DNA from: an uncultured Pantoea sp.
GTDB taxonomy: Bacteria; Pseudomonadota; Gammaproteobacteria; Enterobacterales; Enterobacteriaceae
Direction: 5' to 3'
Length of the DNA: 64,000 nucleotides
NCBI GenBank assembly: GCA_913778495.1
Contig: CAJYVD010000031.1
Coordinates: 1-64,000, forward strand
In this document: positions 37,465 to 47,188 of the stretch, in pieces
How the letters are laid out: the number at the start of each line of letters is the position of its first letter
Position numbering within the stretch: position 1 is the first letter of the stretch
The notes under the pieces: generated by a model
The model's input: only the letters and a program-made list of their open reading frames with translations
What the model was told of the DNA's origin: nothing
Databases searched by the model: none
Made by a program: the position numbers and the translations under genes

Positions 37465-39117
37465 ATGAAAAACACCAGCATTGGAGTGCGCCTCGGCGCC
37501 GCGTTTGGTTTTCTACTGATCCTTCTCATCCTCATCGCTACCACCGGGTATACACGCATTCAGTCACTGGGTGATACGGCACAAAGCCTTGCGGGCAGCC
37601 GCTATCAAAACGTGTCGGCGGCTCTGAGCCTGCGCTATAACGCCATCGATATGACCCGACTGGTGCGTAACCTGGTGATCCTGAATACCGGCTCCCCTAA
37701 ACAGCAGGCGTTTAAACAGGACTATGATCGCCTTCGCGATCGCATGAGCCGTACCACAGCGCAGCTCCAGCAGACGTTGCAAGGGTCCGAACCCCCCGCT
37801 GAGCTGGCGGCGCTGCAGACCACCTATCAGGCTTATCAGCGCTTCTCAGATGATGTCGTGGCGCTCGCGATGGAGAAAAGCGGTGAAGAAGATGCCACGC
37901 TGTTATTCGGCCCGCGCTTCCAGACGCAGATGGATTACATGAACGTTATCAGCAACATCGTTACCCATCAGGAGGCCGGCATGCGTAAAGCCGCCAGTAA
38001 CGCTGCGGATGAACGTCGTCAGGCCTCGCGCATCCTGAGCGCCCTGAGTATTGTCGCTATCCTGTGCGCCGCGCTGCTGGCGTGGCGAATCACACGCAGT
38101 ATTACGCGCCCGCTCGGCGTGGCGCTGGCGGCCTCGCAGCGCATCGCGCGCGGTGATCTCACCACGGCGGTGCCGGTACAAGGCCGGGATGAAACCGGCA
38201 GGCTGCTGAGCGCGATCCAAGCGATGCAGGCGGCGCTGGTGCAAACGGTCAGCACCGTCCGAAATAACGCGGACAGCGTGGCCACGGCCAGCCTGCAAAT
38301 TGCGCAGGGCAACGCGGATCTCTCGCAGCGCACCGAGGAACAGGCCAGCGCGCTGGAGCAGACCGCCGCCACCATGAGCGAGCTGAGCGTGACGGTACGC
38401 AACAACGCCGATAACGCCCGTCAGGCGGCACAGCTGGCGGTCAATGTCCGCAAAGTGGCGCAACAGGGCAGCGAGGTTACCACCGACATTAACGGCACCA
38501 TGAAGAACATCGGTGAAAGCTCAAACCGTATCGCCGACATTACGGCGGTGATCGATGGCATCGCCTTCCAGACCAATATCCTCGCCCTTAACGCCGCAGT
38601 AGAAGCCGCGCGTGCCGGTGAGCAAGGGCGCGGTTTTGCCGTGGTGGCAGGTGAAGTGCGAACGCTGGCGCAGCGCAGCGCCACTGCCGCCGGGGAAATC
38701 CGACGTCTTATCGAAACCAACTCCGCCAGCGTCAAGGCCGGCAACGACCTGGCGGAACGATCGGCTTCCACCATGGCGGAGATTGTCTCTGCGGTCGGGC
38801 AGCTCACCGATACCGTGGAGGAGATCCAGGCGGCCAGCGCCGAACAGGCGCGCGGCATCGAGCAGGTCGGCATTGCCGTCACGCAAATGGACGGCGTTAC
38901 CCAGCAGAACGCCTCCCTGGTGGAGGAGTCCGCCTCGGCGTCACAGAGCCTGCAGGAGCAGGCCGCCCTGCTGGTGCAGTCGGTTTCGGTATTTAACCTT
39001 GCGGCGGTAGCTCGTGCCCCCGCTGCGCCCCCCCTTGTCGCGCGGCCTGCACTCTCCGCAGCCGTGCCCGCCCTGCGCCCGGCCGCCGCGGCAAGTGAAA
39101 ACTGGACCACGTTTTAA
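37465..39117 (+). CDS. Methyl-accepting chemotaxis protein
   Basis: 550 residues: TM1 ([19 protein letters not shown]), a periplasmic four-helix-bundle sensor (about 33-185), TM2 ([18 protein letters not shown]), HAMP, and the cytoplasmic signalling bundle with the CheA/CheW hairpin [20 protein letters not shown]. It ends NWTTF, close to the NWETF pentapeptide that docks CheR and CheB in Tar and Tsr, so it is probably a major-type receptor that can self-adapt. Ligand unknown. A terminator follows at 39194. Confidence 0.95.
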   Translation: MKNTSIGVRLGAAFGFLLILLILIATTGYTRIQSLGDTAQSLAGSRYQNVSAALSLRYNAIDMTRLVRNLVILNTGSPKQQAFKQDYDRLRDRMSRTTAQLQQTLQGSEPPAELAALQTTYQAYQRFSDDVVALAMEKSGEEDATLLFGPRFQTQMDYMNVISNIVTHQEAGMRKAASNAADERRQASRILSALSIVAILCAALLAWRITRSITRPLGVALAASQRIARGDLTTAVPVQGRDETGRLLSAIQAMQAALVQTVSTVRNNADSVATASLQIAQGNADLSQRTEEQASALEQTAATMSELSVTVRNNADNARQAAQLAVNVRKVAQQGSEVTTDINGTMKNIGESSNRIADITAVIDGIAFQTNILALNAAVEAARAGEQGRGFAVVAGEVRTLAQRSATAAGEIRRLIETNSASVKAGNDLAERSASTMAEIVSAVGQLTDTVEEIQAASAEQARGIEQVGIAVTQMDGVTQQNASLVEESASASQSLQEQAALLVQSVSVFNLAAVARAPAAPPLVARPALSAAVPALRPAAAASENWTTF

Positions 39118-39193
39118 GCGCTCGCGCAGGGCGGTTATCCCCGCTCCTGATGGCAGTGAATAGCGTGCGCGTCGCTGACGGGCTTCGTCTATG

Positions 39194-39220
39194 AGGGCTG
39201 CAACCGCAGCCCTTTATTTA
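39194..39220 (+). terminator. Terminator after the chemoreceptor gene
   Basis: AGGGCTGC, AACC loop, GCAGCCCT, then TTATTTAT. Clean 8-bp stem with a T-rich tail, 77 bp past the stop. Confidence 0.75.
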
Positions 39221-39417
39221 TCACCCCGCACCCTTGTTCCGGGTGGCGTGAAGAGCGCGGACGTGGCGTGCCCGCCCGATGCGTAAAAATACCGTTGGCG
39301 TAAAACCTGGTGCCCCCCTTACGGGCTTGTCATATCATACGCAGCTGCCCCGCCCTTGCGGTCTGACGCTGCGGGGCCAAAACGCGACCAAACGGTTGTC
39401 ACGCGGAGGATCTTGAC

Positions 39418-39921
39418 ATGGCCCCTTTTTATCATTTTTCAGCCACCCGCTTGCGCGGCAAGCCGGTATCGATGGCTGACTTCACGGGCAAGCTGGTGCT
39501 GGTGGTGAACACTGCCAGCCACTGCGGCTTCACCCCGCAATATGCCGGTCTGGAAGCGCTCTACAAAAAATACCGCGCGCAAGGGCTGGTCGTGCTGGGT
39601 TTTCCCTGCAACCAATTTGGCAAGCAGGAGCCCGGCAGCGCCGACGATATCGCCCAGACCTGCCAGATTAACTACGGCGTCAGTTTTCCAATGTTTGAGA
39701 AAGTGGACGTCAATGGCGCCCGCGCGCATCCGCTGTTTCGTTATCTTAAAAAAGCCCTGCCCGGCGTGCTGGGTGGCCGCATCGTGTGGAATTTTACCAA
39801 GTTCCTGATCGCGCCAGACGGTACACCGCTCAAGCGTTTTGCGCCGCTGACCACGCCTGAGAAAATGGAGCAGGCTATCGTTACGGCACTGGAACCCCAG
39901 GCAGGCGGAGAGTCAAGGTGA
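39418..39921 (+). CDS. Glutathione peroxidase
   Basis: 167-residue thioredoxin-fold peroxidase. Active-site Cys in VNTASHCGFTPQYAGLE, then GFPCNQFGKQEPGSADDI and WNFTKFLIAPDG supply the Gln and Trp of the catalytic set. Cys rather than Sec, as in bacterial BtuE-type enzymes that reduce lipid and hydrogen peroxides using thioredoxin or glutathione. Overlaps the next gene by four bases (GTGA), so the two are coupled. Confidence 0.93.
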   Translation: MAPFYHFSATRLRGKPVSMADFTGKLVLVVNTASHCGFTPQYAGLEALYKKYRAQGLVVLGFPCNQFGKQEPGSADDIAQTCQINYGVSFPMFEKVDVNGARAHPLFRYLKKALPGVLGGRIVWNFTKFLIAPDGTPLKRFAPLTTPEKMEQAIVTALEPQAGGESR

Positions 39922-40427
39922 ACGCGCTGACGGTACGCTGCCTCACTGAGCAAGATTGCGAGGCGTTTAAACAGGTACGGTTAGAGGCGCTGCGCCTGCA
40001 TCCGGAGGCGTTTGGTGCGTCCTATGAGGCGTGGAGTCAGCAACCCGCGACATTTTTCGCGGAAAAATTGCGCAGCAATCTGGTCTTCGGCGGATTCGAC
40101 AGTGAAAACACCTTACAAGGCGTGATTGGATTGCGCTGCGAGCGCGCACCCAAACTGCGCCATATCGCCACCATTTGGGGCATGTATGTGCGCGCCGACC
40201 TGCGTGGATCAGGCCTTGCCGCCCTGCTGATGACAGCAGCCCTTGAGGCGGCCGGCCCCGCCAGAACGGTAAAGCTCGCCGTGGTGACCACCAATCAGGC
40301 GGCCTGTGCGCTTTATCGCGCCTTTGGTTTTATCACCTGGGCCACCGATACGGCCGCGCTCTGCGTCGACGGCGTCTTTTATGACGAGTTTTTGATGAAG
40401 CGCGAGGCGCATCCGCTCAGCCGTTAG
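39918..40427 (+). CDS. GNAT acetyltransferase
   Basis: 169 residues with the GNAT core: EDCEAFKQVRLEALRLHPEA near the N-terminus, IWGMYVRADLRGSGLAALLM (acetyl-CoA loop), and VTTNQAACALYRAFGF. Substrate unknown. GTG start at 39918 inside the stop of the peroxidase gene, so translation is probably coupled. Confidence 0.85.
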   Translation: MNALTVRCLTEQDCEAFKQVRLEALRLHPEAFGASYEAWSQQPATFFAEKLRSNLVFGGFDSENTLQGVIGLRCERAPKLRHIATIWGMYVRADLRGSGLAALLMTAALEAAGPARTVKLAVVTTNQAACALYRAFGFITWATDTAALCVDGVFYDEFLMKREAHPLSR

Positions 40428-40431
40428 GCCA

Positions 40432-40881
40432 TTACAGCACTTTCGCGAAACACAGCGCCTCGGGGCGGTTGACATAGGGCCCGTAGTTTTCGATGCGTAC
40501 GTAGCCATGTTGAAGATAAAACTGCACCGCCTTGTGGTTAACCCGGCGGGTTTCCAGCCACAGAGTCCGGTAGCCTAAGCGTTTTGCTGATGTCTCGAGA
40601 AACGTGAGTAACGCATGACCAATGCCGGGTGCGCTGCGGTCCGAAAACATCCTTTTCAACTCAGCAATATCATCCCGGAGCGGCCGAATCGCGCCACAGC
40701 CCACCGCGTCTCCCAGAGGGTTGCGGGCCAAAACCCACAGCGCACCGGGATGATCCATGGCGTCGGGACTGAAATGGCTGCCGCCGCTGTCGCCGGTGAT
40801 AGCGTGGAGTTCGGCGGACAGCTTATCAAGGAGCATACGTGATGCGGAAGAGGTCAGCTGGGCGGGTGCGACGGTGATCAT
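40432..40881 (-). CDS. GNAT acetyltransferase
   Basis: 149 residues. The family features are DAVGCGAIRPLRDDIAELKR, the acetyl-CoA loop GIGHALLTFLETSAKRLGYR and LETRRVNHKAVQFYLQHGY. Resembles amino-acid and small-molecule N-acetyltransferases of the YobR/ElaA kind. ATG 40881 is chosen for AGAGGT upstream; an earlier start exists at 40908. Only four bases separate its stop from that of the convergent acetyltransferase gene. Confidence 0.85.
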   Translation of the reverse strand: MITVAPAQLTSSASRMLLDKLSAELHAITGDSGGSHFSPDAMDHPGALWVLARNPLGDAVGCGAIRPLRDDIAELKRMFSDRSAPGIGHALLTFLETSAKRLGYRTLWLETRRVNHKAVQFYLQHGYVRIENYGPYVNRPEALCFAKVL

Positions 40882-40935
40882 GCTTACCTCTTTTTTATCG
40901 TGCGCCACACAGCGAAAGACGCTGCACTGGCCGCG

Positions 40936-41790
40936 TTAAAGACGGAACATCTGCTGAATGGTTTGCGCCAGGAGCGCGACAATCTCATCATCGCGCGCGG
41001 CGGCACTGCGTATCAATAAAATATGGTGATCGGGGATGGCCGGCATCTCGTCCAGAATCTGCATGCGTCTGGAGATCTTACCCCGGTCGATCAAGCTGAT
41101 GGCCAGACCTGCCTCGACGCAGGCTTTCACGGCCTGGCTGGAATGGCTTTCCAGGACGATGCGCGAGCGTCTGCCAGACGCGTCCAGCGACGCGGCCATG
41201 GCTTTACGATACACGCAGGGCTCAGCATAAACCGCCAGCGGCACGGGATCCTCCTGCGCCACCCGGCGGTGCGCCGCCCCGACCCAGACGGGCGTCGTGG
41301 CCATCAACAACTGCGCATCCGGGTATGTCTCGCCCTGCGGCTGTACGATCACCGCCACCTGCAGCTCTCCGCGTTGCGTCCATGCTTTCAGCTGGTTGCT
41401 TGGCCCCAGCTTGAGCTCCAGCACCACGTTTGGCCAGGCGTGGCTGAACGTCGGCAAAATCTCTTCAATCACCTGAGTGGCATATTCGTCAGGCACGTCG
41501 AGGGCGACGCGTCCAACATAGTCAGTGCCATGCAGATCCGCCAGCGCCCGATCGTGCGCGCGCAGTAACTCTGCCGTGGAGTGTAACAGGCGCTTGCCCA
41601 ACGCAGTCAGCCTGACGGACTGATTATCGCGCTGCAGCAATTGCCCCCCCGCCACCGCTTCAAGCCGTTGGATATGGGTGCTAATGGCCGCCGGGCTTTT
41701 GTGCAGCAGGGCGGCAGCGGCGCTGAATTTGCCGATCCGCACCACGGTGTGAAAGGTCCGCAGCAGATCGATATGTAGACTCGCGGTCAT
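40936..41790 (-). CDS. LysR-family transcriptional regulator
   Basis: 284 residues: N-terminal helix-turn-helix (IDLLRTFHTVVRIGKFSAAA, KSPAAISTHIQRLEAVAGGQ) and periplasmic-binding-like effector domain. Divergent from the DMT transporter gene with about 75 bp between, so it most likely controls that exporter. RBS AAAGGGTGA before ATG 41790. Ligand unknown. Confidence 0.9.
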   Translation of the reverse strand: MTASLHIDLLRTFHTVVRIGKFSAAAALLHKSPAAISTHIQRLEAVAGGQLLQRDNQSVRLTALGKRLLHSTAELLRAHDRALADLHGTDYVGRVALDVPDEYATQVIEEILPTFSHAWPNVVLELKLGPSNQLKAWTQRGELQVAVIVQPQGETYPDAQLLMATTPVWVGAAHRRVAQEDPVPLAVYAEPCVYRKAMAASLDASGRRSRIVLESHSSQAVKACVEAGLAISLIDRGKISRRMQILDEMPAIPDHHILLIRSAAARDDEIVALLAQTIQQMFRL

Positions 41791-41864
41791 AGTTCACCCT
41801 TTCTAAATAACTTATACAGGTTATTTTGATTTACCATATTATCGCCTTTTCGTAGCCTTTGACG

Positions 41865-42809
41865 ATGAACACAACACCTTCATTGCAAAAAAAGCGGCCT
41901 GCCCGTCGCCGCTGGCTCTACCCACTCCCGCTGCCTCTCCTGGAGGCAGGTCTCCTGTTGTCATGGAGTTCGGGGTTTGTCGGGGCGCGCTTCTCAATTG
42001 AGTATGCCTCTGCGCTGCTGGTGGTATTCTGGCGCTGCGTGGTCATCATGCTGGTGCTTTTTCCATTTGTTTACCGATCGCTGCTGAAAACGCCGCGTTG
42101 GCTGTGGGTCAAACACGCCGGTATTGGGCTGCTCGCCATGGCGGGGTACATGCTTGGCGTGACCCAGGGTATTGCATTCGGTGTTCCCGCAGGACTGGCC
42201 GCGCTGTGCGCAGATATGCTGCCGTTGGGTATGGCGCTGATTGCTGCGCTCTTTCTTGGCGAACGTCTGGGGCGCCAGATTTGGCTGGGTCTGGTCATCG
42301 GCATGGCGGGCGTCATCGCCACCACGTTAGGTGTCCTAAGCGTGGGGCACGCGCCGCTGTGGGCTTACGCGCTGCCTATAGCCGGTATGCTCTCGCTGGC
42401 CATCGCTACCCTGTGGCAGAAACGCCTTCGCGCTGCTCACACCCTGCCACTGCTGCCCAATCTTTGGCTGCAGTGTTTTGTCTCCAGCATCGCGTTTGCC
42501 GTGATTGAGGGAAGTCAGCACAGTCTCGCTCCGCCGCCCAGCGTGGGCTTTGTCTTGAGCGTTCTGTGGACCGTAACCCTCCCCACGTTTGGCGGCTATG
42601 GCCTTTACTGGCTTTGCCTGCGTCGCAGCTCGGCTACCCGTGTCGCCACGGTGCTGTACCTCAGCCCACCTGTCACAATGCTTTGGGCGTGGGCGATGTT
42701 TGGCGAACCTTTGTCGTGGCAGATGGCCCTTGGCATGGCGATCTCCAGCATCGGCGTCTGGCTGGTGCTGCGCGCCGAGGCGCGACAAGCGGATGCCGGC
42801 ACAGCCTGA
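41865..42809 (+). CDS. EamA/DMT-family transporter
   Basis: 314 residues with ten predicted membrane helices in two repeats, e.g. LLEAGLLLSWSSGFVGARFS and VVIMLVLFPFVYRSLL, then GVTQGIAFGVPAGLAALCAD and a second EamA half. Drug/metabolite exporter of unknown cargo, often amino acids or purines. The first ATG is at 41865; a TTG at 41859 is in frame. Divergent from the LysR gene. Confidence 0.88.
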   Translation: MNTTPSLQKKRPARRRWLYPLPLPLLEAGLLLSWSSGFVGARFSIEYASALLVVFWRCVVIMLVLFPFVYRSLLKTPRWLWVKHAGIGLLAMAGYMLGVTQGIAFGVPAGLAALCADMLPLGMALIAALFLGERLGRQIWLGLVIGMAGVIATTLGVLSVGHAPLWAYALPIAGMLSLAIATLWQKRLRAAHTLPLLPNLWLQCFVSSIAFAVIEGSQHSLAPPPSVGFVLSVLWTVTLPTFGGYGLYWLCLRRSSATRVATVLYLSPPVTMLWAWAMFGEPLSWQMALGMAISSIGVWLVLRAEARQADAGTA

Positions 42810-43351
42810 AACATCGCTTGCCGCAGCGTTATTCAGCCATGCCGCACCCGACACAGCGAAAGGCACATGATTTTTAAGTGACGCGCGCGATAATAAAAAA
42901 GAAATCCTGTTGCACGGTAAAATAACATGCGAGGGTGCGAATAAACGCGTTACTCCCGTCAAGGCGGTTAATGCGAAGAGGATTAAATTACTCACATAGC
43001 ATAAAATAAAAAATTTTATTTAATTACCTATAATCCTCGCTATTTTCTTTAACTGTGCCACCTCGCCTGCAAAAAACAATATATTGATTTTAAAGCATAA
43101 AAAACAAAATATCCGCCACAGAAAAATCGAAGCGACATACATTCACATTAAAAATTACAAAGTAGCCCATTATTTTCACGCTTTAATTCGGCGCATTGAG
43201 CAACCCTGATAGAAATTAACCTTTTCGCCACGCGGTTAATTTGAACTGTGTTCAGTTCTTCTTATACTTTCTCTGTTCTCGCGACAGATTGCAGATTGTT
43301 AACACCCAACCGTTCCTCCACTTTAAGCCCTTCAGCCAGGGAGATTGTCAC
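42810..43351. other. AT-rich region upstream of the rhodopsin gene
   Basis: 542 bp, strikingly AT-rich between 42960 and 43180 compared with the GC-rich genes around it. Candidate for H-NS-type silencing. It holds the rhodopsin promoter near its right end; no gene is supported inside it. Confidence 0.5.
43241..43268 (+). promoter_or_regulatory. Probable sigma-70 promoter of the rhodopsin operon
   Basis: TTGAAC (43241-43246), 16-bp spacer, TATACT (43263-43268), about 80 bp before the rhodopsin ATG. The palindrome GAAC-TGT-GTTC at 43243-43253 overlaps the -35 element and could be an operator. Found by eye. Confidence 0.5.
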
Positions 43352-44062
43352 ATGGATCACACCGCATTTATGATCGGCTTTTCGGTCATGGCGCTCGCGT
43401 CATTGGCCCTCTATGCCACCGGCGGTAAAACCGCTACGTCTTATCCGCACACGTTATTGCATGCATCAGTGCCGTTTATCGCCGCCACCGCTTATCTGGC
43501 GATGGCGTTAGGTGTCGGTAATGTGCTGCTGGCCAACGGGACTCCGGTCTATCTGGCGCGCTACGCAGACTGGTCCATCACTACGCCGCTGCTGCTGGCC
43601 GGCTTGGTTATGCAAGCGTCAGGCGATCGCGGCAAACCCGCTGAAACAGGCGGTCTGATCGCCGCCATTGTGGTGCTGGATGTGATGATGATCGTGACCG
43701 GCTTGCTCTCGTCGCTGGCTGAAACGTCGCTGGTGAAATGGGTATGGTACGCGTGGTCTTGCGCAGCCTTTCTCGGCGTGCTGTACCTGTTGTGGCGTCC
43801 GTTGCGCACGCTGGCGGCTGAAAAAGGCCACGCCGCGTCTGCCGCCTATGCGAAAAACGTCGCATTGCTCACCGTGGTCTGGTTTATCTATCCCATCGTC
43901 TTTTTAATCGGACCAGAAGGCATGCGCATTATCACCGACAGCGCCTCCATCTGGTTATTTTTGGTGCTGGATATTACGGCCAAGGTTATTTATGCCTTTT
44001 ATGCGGCGGCGAACCTGGAAAAGGCATTGCGCCACACGCATCAGGGTGTAGGTCGGCCATGA
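43352..44062 (+). CDS. Microbial rhodopsin, DTG-type light-driven proton pump
   Basis: 236 residues, seven membrane helices. Retinal Lys211 lies in LVLDITAKVIYAFY with counter-ion Asp207. Helix C reads ARYADWSITTPLLLAGLV: Arg70, Asp73 (proton acceptor) and Thr77 are kept, but the cytoplasmic proton-donor site is Gly84, giving the motif DTG rather than DTD or DTE. Leu at the tuning position (two after Pro79) predicts green absorption. Start at ATG 43352 has GGGAG upstream; a longer frame from 43241 has none. The last bases overlap the blh gene (ATGA), so both are co-translated. Outward proton pump by family; no chromophore was measured. Confidence 0.93.
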   Translation: MDHTAFMIGFSVMALASLALYATGGKTATSYPHTLLHASVPFIAATAYLAMALGVGNVLLANGTPVYLARYADWSITTPLLLAGLVMQASGDRGKPAETGGLIAAIVVLDVMMIVTGLLSSLAETSLVKWVWYAWSCAAFLGVLYLLWRPLRTLAAEKGHAASAAYAKNVALLTVVWFIYPIVFLIGPEGMRIITDSASIWLFLVLDITAKVIYAFYAAANLEKALRHTHQGVGRP

Positions 44063-44889
44063 TGCGTCGACAGCGGCACGCTGCGTGGCTGGTCTTCGCC
44101 GCTGCGGCGCTGGCAGCCGCAGTCAGTCCGCAAAAAGTTCAGCTGGTGTTTGCGGGCGTCGCTATCGGATTGGTCGGCATGGCACACGGTGCCAGCGACC
44201 TCGCCATTGTCCAGCCTAAAAAGCAGCGGCTATTCCTAGCCTGCTATGGGCTGGTCATTGTGCTGTGTTTGGTCTGGTGGCACCAGAGTCCCGCGTGGGC
44301 GCTGCCCGGTTTTTTAGTGGCGTCAGCGCTGCACTTCGGCTGGGAAGATGCGCCTGATGGCGCGCTGCTGGAGCGTATTGGCCGCGGCATCAGCCTGATA
44401 GCGACACCCGCTGTGTGTTACCACAGTGAATACCGCGCCATTCTCACCGCCGCGGGTCTGGCGCCTGCTGCGCGCGATCTCCTGCCGGTCGCGCTCGCTG
44501 TGACGGGCGCCATCGCGGCCAGCGGGCTGCTGATCATGGGGGCCTTGCGCGGCAACGCACCGTTGCTGGCGGGTACCGCAGCGCTGCTGTTACTGCCGCC
44601 TTTTGTGGGCTTCTCTACCGGCTTTCTCCTCTTGCATGCGCTGCCGCAGACGGAACAACGTCGGCGGCAGCTTGGATGTGCGGATTACGCGGATTATCTG
44701 CGGGCAACCTGGCCGGTGTTGACGAGCGCCATCGCGCTGGCCGCAATGGCGGCCTGGGTCACCTTTCCAACCGAGTCGGGCGGGGTGCGCGCGCTGTTTG
44801 CGGCGCTGGCGGCGCTGGCGATCCCCCACCTGCTTGTGACTCCTTGGTTTGCTTCACCGCTCGCGCCACCGCACGGCGAGACTCACTAA
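44059..44889 (+). CDS. blh: Brp/Blh beta-carotene 15,15'-dioxygenase
   Basis: 276-residue membrane protein of the Brp/Blh family, which splits beta-carotene into two retinals. Iron-ligand His candidates are in GMAHGASDLAI, SALHFGWEDAP, CYHSEYRA and IPHLLVTP, matching the conserved set. It starts within the rhodopsin stop codon, giving tight coupling of opsin and chromophore supply. The carotenoid biosynthesis genes it depends on are not in this window. Confidence 0.92.
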   Translation: MMRRQRHAAWLVFAAAALAAAVSPQKVQLVFAGVAIGLVGMAHGASDLAIVQPKKQRLFLACYGLVIVLCLVWWHQSPAWALPGFLVASALHFGWEDAPDGALLERIGRGISLIATPAVCYHSEYRAILTAAGLAPAARDLLPVALAVTGAIAASGLLIMGALRGNAPLLAGTAALLLLPPFVGFSTGFLLLHALPQTEQRRRQLGCADYADYLRATWPVLTSAIALAAMAAWVTFPTESGGVRALFAALAALAIPHLLVTPWFASPLAPPHGETH

Positions 44890-44908
44890 CCTCCGCGCGG
44901 GCCGGTCG

Positions 44909-46873
44909 TTATCGACGCGTAGAGAGCGTTTGGAGCACGTGCAGTTCAGCCACCGCTTCCTGCATGGCATCCATGCCTGCCGTCAGGGTCCGCAGGCTAT
45001 CCAGCTGTCGCGTCATGTCGGCGCGCTGATCGCGCGTACGGTGGCTCATGGCTGCAATGCTATCGGCCGCATGGATACTGCGCTCGGCCATATCCGTCGC
45101 GGTCAATACCGTGTTGGTCGCAACATCGCGGATACGTGAGATGGTGCTCACTGCATCGTGGATATTGCTTGCCGTGGCTTCCGCCTGCTCTTTGGAAGAG
45201 TGGGCGAGGCGGCGCACTTCGCCCGCCACCACGGCAAATCCCCTGCCCGCTTCGCCCGCACGCGCCGCTTCCACGGCGGCGTTGAGCGCCAGGATGTTGG
45301 TCTGAAAGGCAATGTTGCTGATGCCGTGCGTAATGACGCTGATGCCGTTGGAGATCGCCTCCAGATCGTCAAGCCCTTCCCCCAAGCGGCTCTGCGCCTG
45401 TTGACTCTCTTTGGCGCTATGGCTAATGGCACGGATCGCGCTTTCGGCCATCTCCAGCGCGTCACTCTGACTTTGCGTAGCGGCTTCCAGCACCGGCAGA
45501 GCCTGCACAATGGGGGCTAACTCTTGCTGGTAATTGACCACCCGCGCCAGCACGCCTGACTGTACGCGGTTCAGCGTCTCCCAGCGGCGGAGCGCGCGTT
45601 GGGCATAGTGCGCCGCATAGCTGGCATACTCCACGGGAAAGTGCGCCATCGCGTTCGCATCGTGGTTAAAGAACACCAGCGCTGACAGCGTCTGGTTGAT
45701 AGGTACGCCGAGGATTTCGCCGAAGCTGGAGAAGCCGGCAGCGGGTATGCCCTTGAAGAAATGCGCATCGTGGAGTTGGTCGGCGTTGCCCACGCGCCGC
45801 AGAATACAGTCGTTCATCAGGATCGCCGCCGGTTTGCCGCGGCGCTGGGTAAAAGCCTGCCAGTCACGCTGCGTAGCCTGCTTGAAATCCGTTTCACGCA
45901 TTAAATAGAGTCGATCACCAAACTCCAGATCGCAGAAAAACTGCACGCTGTTGGGGGTCAGTTTGGCCACAGAGCGAATGAAAAACGCCTCACCGACTTT
46001 TACGGCAAATGTCAGTCCTTTTAGCCGCTCAGTCAGGTGATGCGCCTGGCAGTCAAGATGCTCTGCCAGCGCCTGCGTAAAGGATTGCTGCTGTCCCTGT
46101 TGATTAAATACAGACGTCAACGTGCGCGTCACCGGATCGGCCTCGGCGATGAGCCAGCTTTTATTGAGCGGCTCAAAGTTCTGACTTTTGAACGGCGAGA
46201 ATGACTTGCCTGGCGCCATGCGACAAAAAACAATCAGGGCCTTACCTTGCAGCACTCGTCCGCCAAGCCCCATCCAGGTGCCGTCAAACGTCGTGCGCCC
46301 ACCCGCCGAGCCACCAATCGCCAGGCAGGGAAAACGGCCGGTGTTATACCAGGCTTGCATCAAAAATCCTTCCGATGCCGACAGGCCGTCGCAGTAAATC
46401 ATGGCAAAGGTACGATCGGCCGAGAGCGGCATACGCACTTTCAGCGCAGCCAGTTCGTTTTGAATAGCACTGATGCGATCGGTAGCCGTGTGGGTGTCAT
46501 GAAGATGCAAATCAACCACGTGCGTTTCATGTTCCGCAATCAGGCTGCGCGGCAACCAGAGCCAACTGCCCTCCTGCCCTTCTCCTTTACAATAAGTGGT
46601 CTGTTTGCCACTGGCGCTAAGCGCACCGTTGGAAGAGAGGGTGATGACGGTGAGATCCGCGGAAGTAAAACGTTGCCAGGCCTGGTTGACCTGTTGAAAG
46701 TCGGCCTCTGGCGGCACAAAGGTCAGCAAAATACCCGCGGCCCGCTTGCTGAGTCCAATAGCGGAGAGCGCGTCAGGGAGATTCTGGCAGCTAAAGATGC
46801 CGTCAGCGGGGCGTGCGCGCGTAGCAAAACGGGAACCAAGGACGCTCCTGCCCAGTGTCGTGATCGCAGACAT
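44909..46873 (-). CDS. Soluble FIST-domain methyl-accepting chemotaxis protein
   Basis: 654 residues with no membrane span: a FIST N domain (about 30-215; [31 protein letters not shown]), a FIST C domain (about 215-360), and a C-terminal chemoreceptor signalling bundle ([20 protein letters not shown]). FIST domains are thought to sense small ligands such as amino acids. The bundle is short, lacks HAMP and has no CheR-docking pentapeptide. The stop lies 19 bp from the end of blh, convergent. ATG 46873 fits the family start; the longer frame from 46945 lacks a good ribosome site. Confidence 0.9.
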   Translation of the reverse strand: MSAITTLGRSVLGSRFATRARPADGIFSCQNLPDALSAIGLSKRAAGILLTFVPPEADFQQVNQAWQRFTSADLTVITLSSNGALSASGKQTTYCKGEGQEGSWLWLPRSLIAEHETHVVDLHLHDTHTATDRISAIQNELAALKVRMPLSADRTFAMIYCDGLSASEGFLMQAWYNTGRFPCLAIGGSAGGRTTFDGTWMGLGGRVLQGKALIVFCRMAPGKSFSPFKSQNFEPLNKSWLIAEADPVTRTLTSVFNQQGQQQSFTQALAEHLDCQAHHLTERLKGLTFAVKVGEAFFIRSVAKLTPNSVQFFCDLEFGDRLYLMRETDFKQATQRDWQAFTQRRGKPAAILMNDCILRRVGNADQLHDAHFFKGIPAAGFSSFGEILGVPINQTLSALVFFNHDANAMAHFPVEYASYAAHYAQRALRRWETLNRVQSGVLARVVNYQQELAPIVQALPVLEAATQSQSDALEMAESAIRAISHSAKESQQAQSRLGEGLDDLEAISNGISVITHGISNIAFQTNILALNAAVEAARAGEAGRGFAVVAGEVRRLAHSSKEQAEATASNIHDAVSTISRIRDVATNTVLTATDMAERSIHAADSIAAMSHRTRDQRADMTRQLDSLRTLTAGMDAMQEAVAELHVLQTLSTRR

Positions 46874-47188
46874 AATCGTATTTCCACAGTAATTAAAAAG
46901 GTGCTGATGTTGTAAAAAGAGGGCTAAAAGCAGGTCCGTGCGCAATCAGTACTCATGAGTCCGGTTCAGCGGCAAAGGTGCGCTGAGCAGGTGTTATCGA
47001 CGTTGAACGTCAGAGCTTCAGCAATTACTGTGATTGGCATCACAAATTATAGAGGGCTTGGCGTACTTATCGGGGAGATTGGCCGTAAAAGCGCGTCCTC
47101 TGTTAGTTTAAAACCGCATCACCAACTGTTATTGAGAGACAGGCGATGTTAAGTTGCAGGTCAGCGCGCTTTACCATAAGGATCCAAC
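46874..47188. other. Intergenic region between divergent FIST receptor and GST genes
   Basis: 315 bp; no gene supported. Promoters of both flanking genes by position. Confidence 0.4.
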
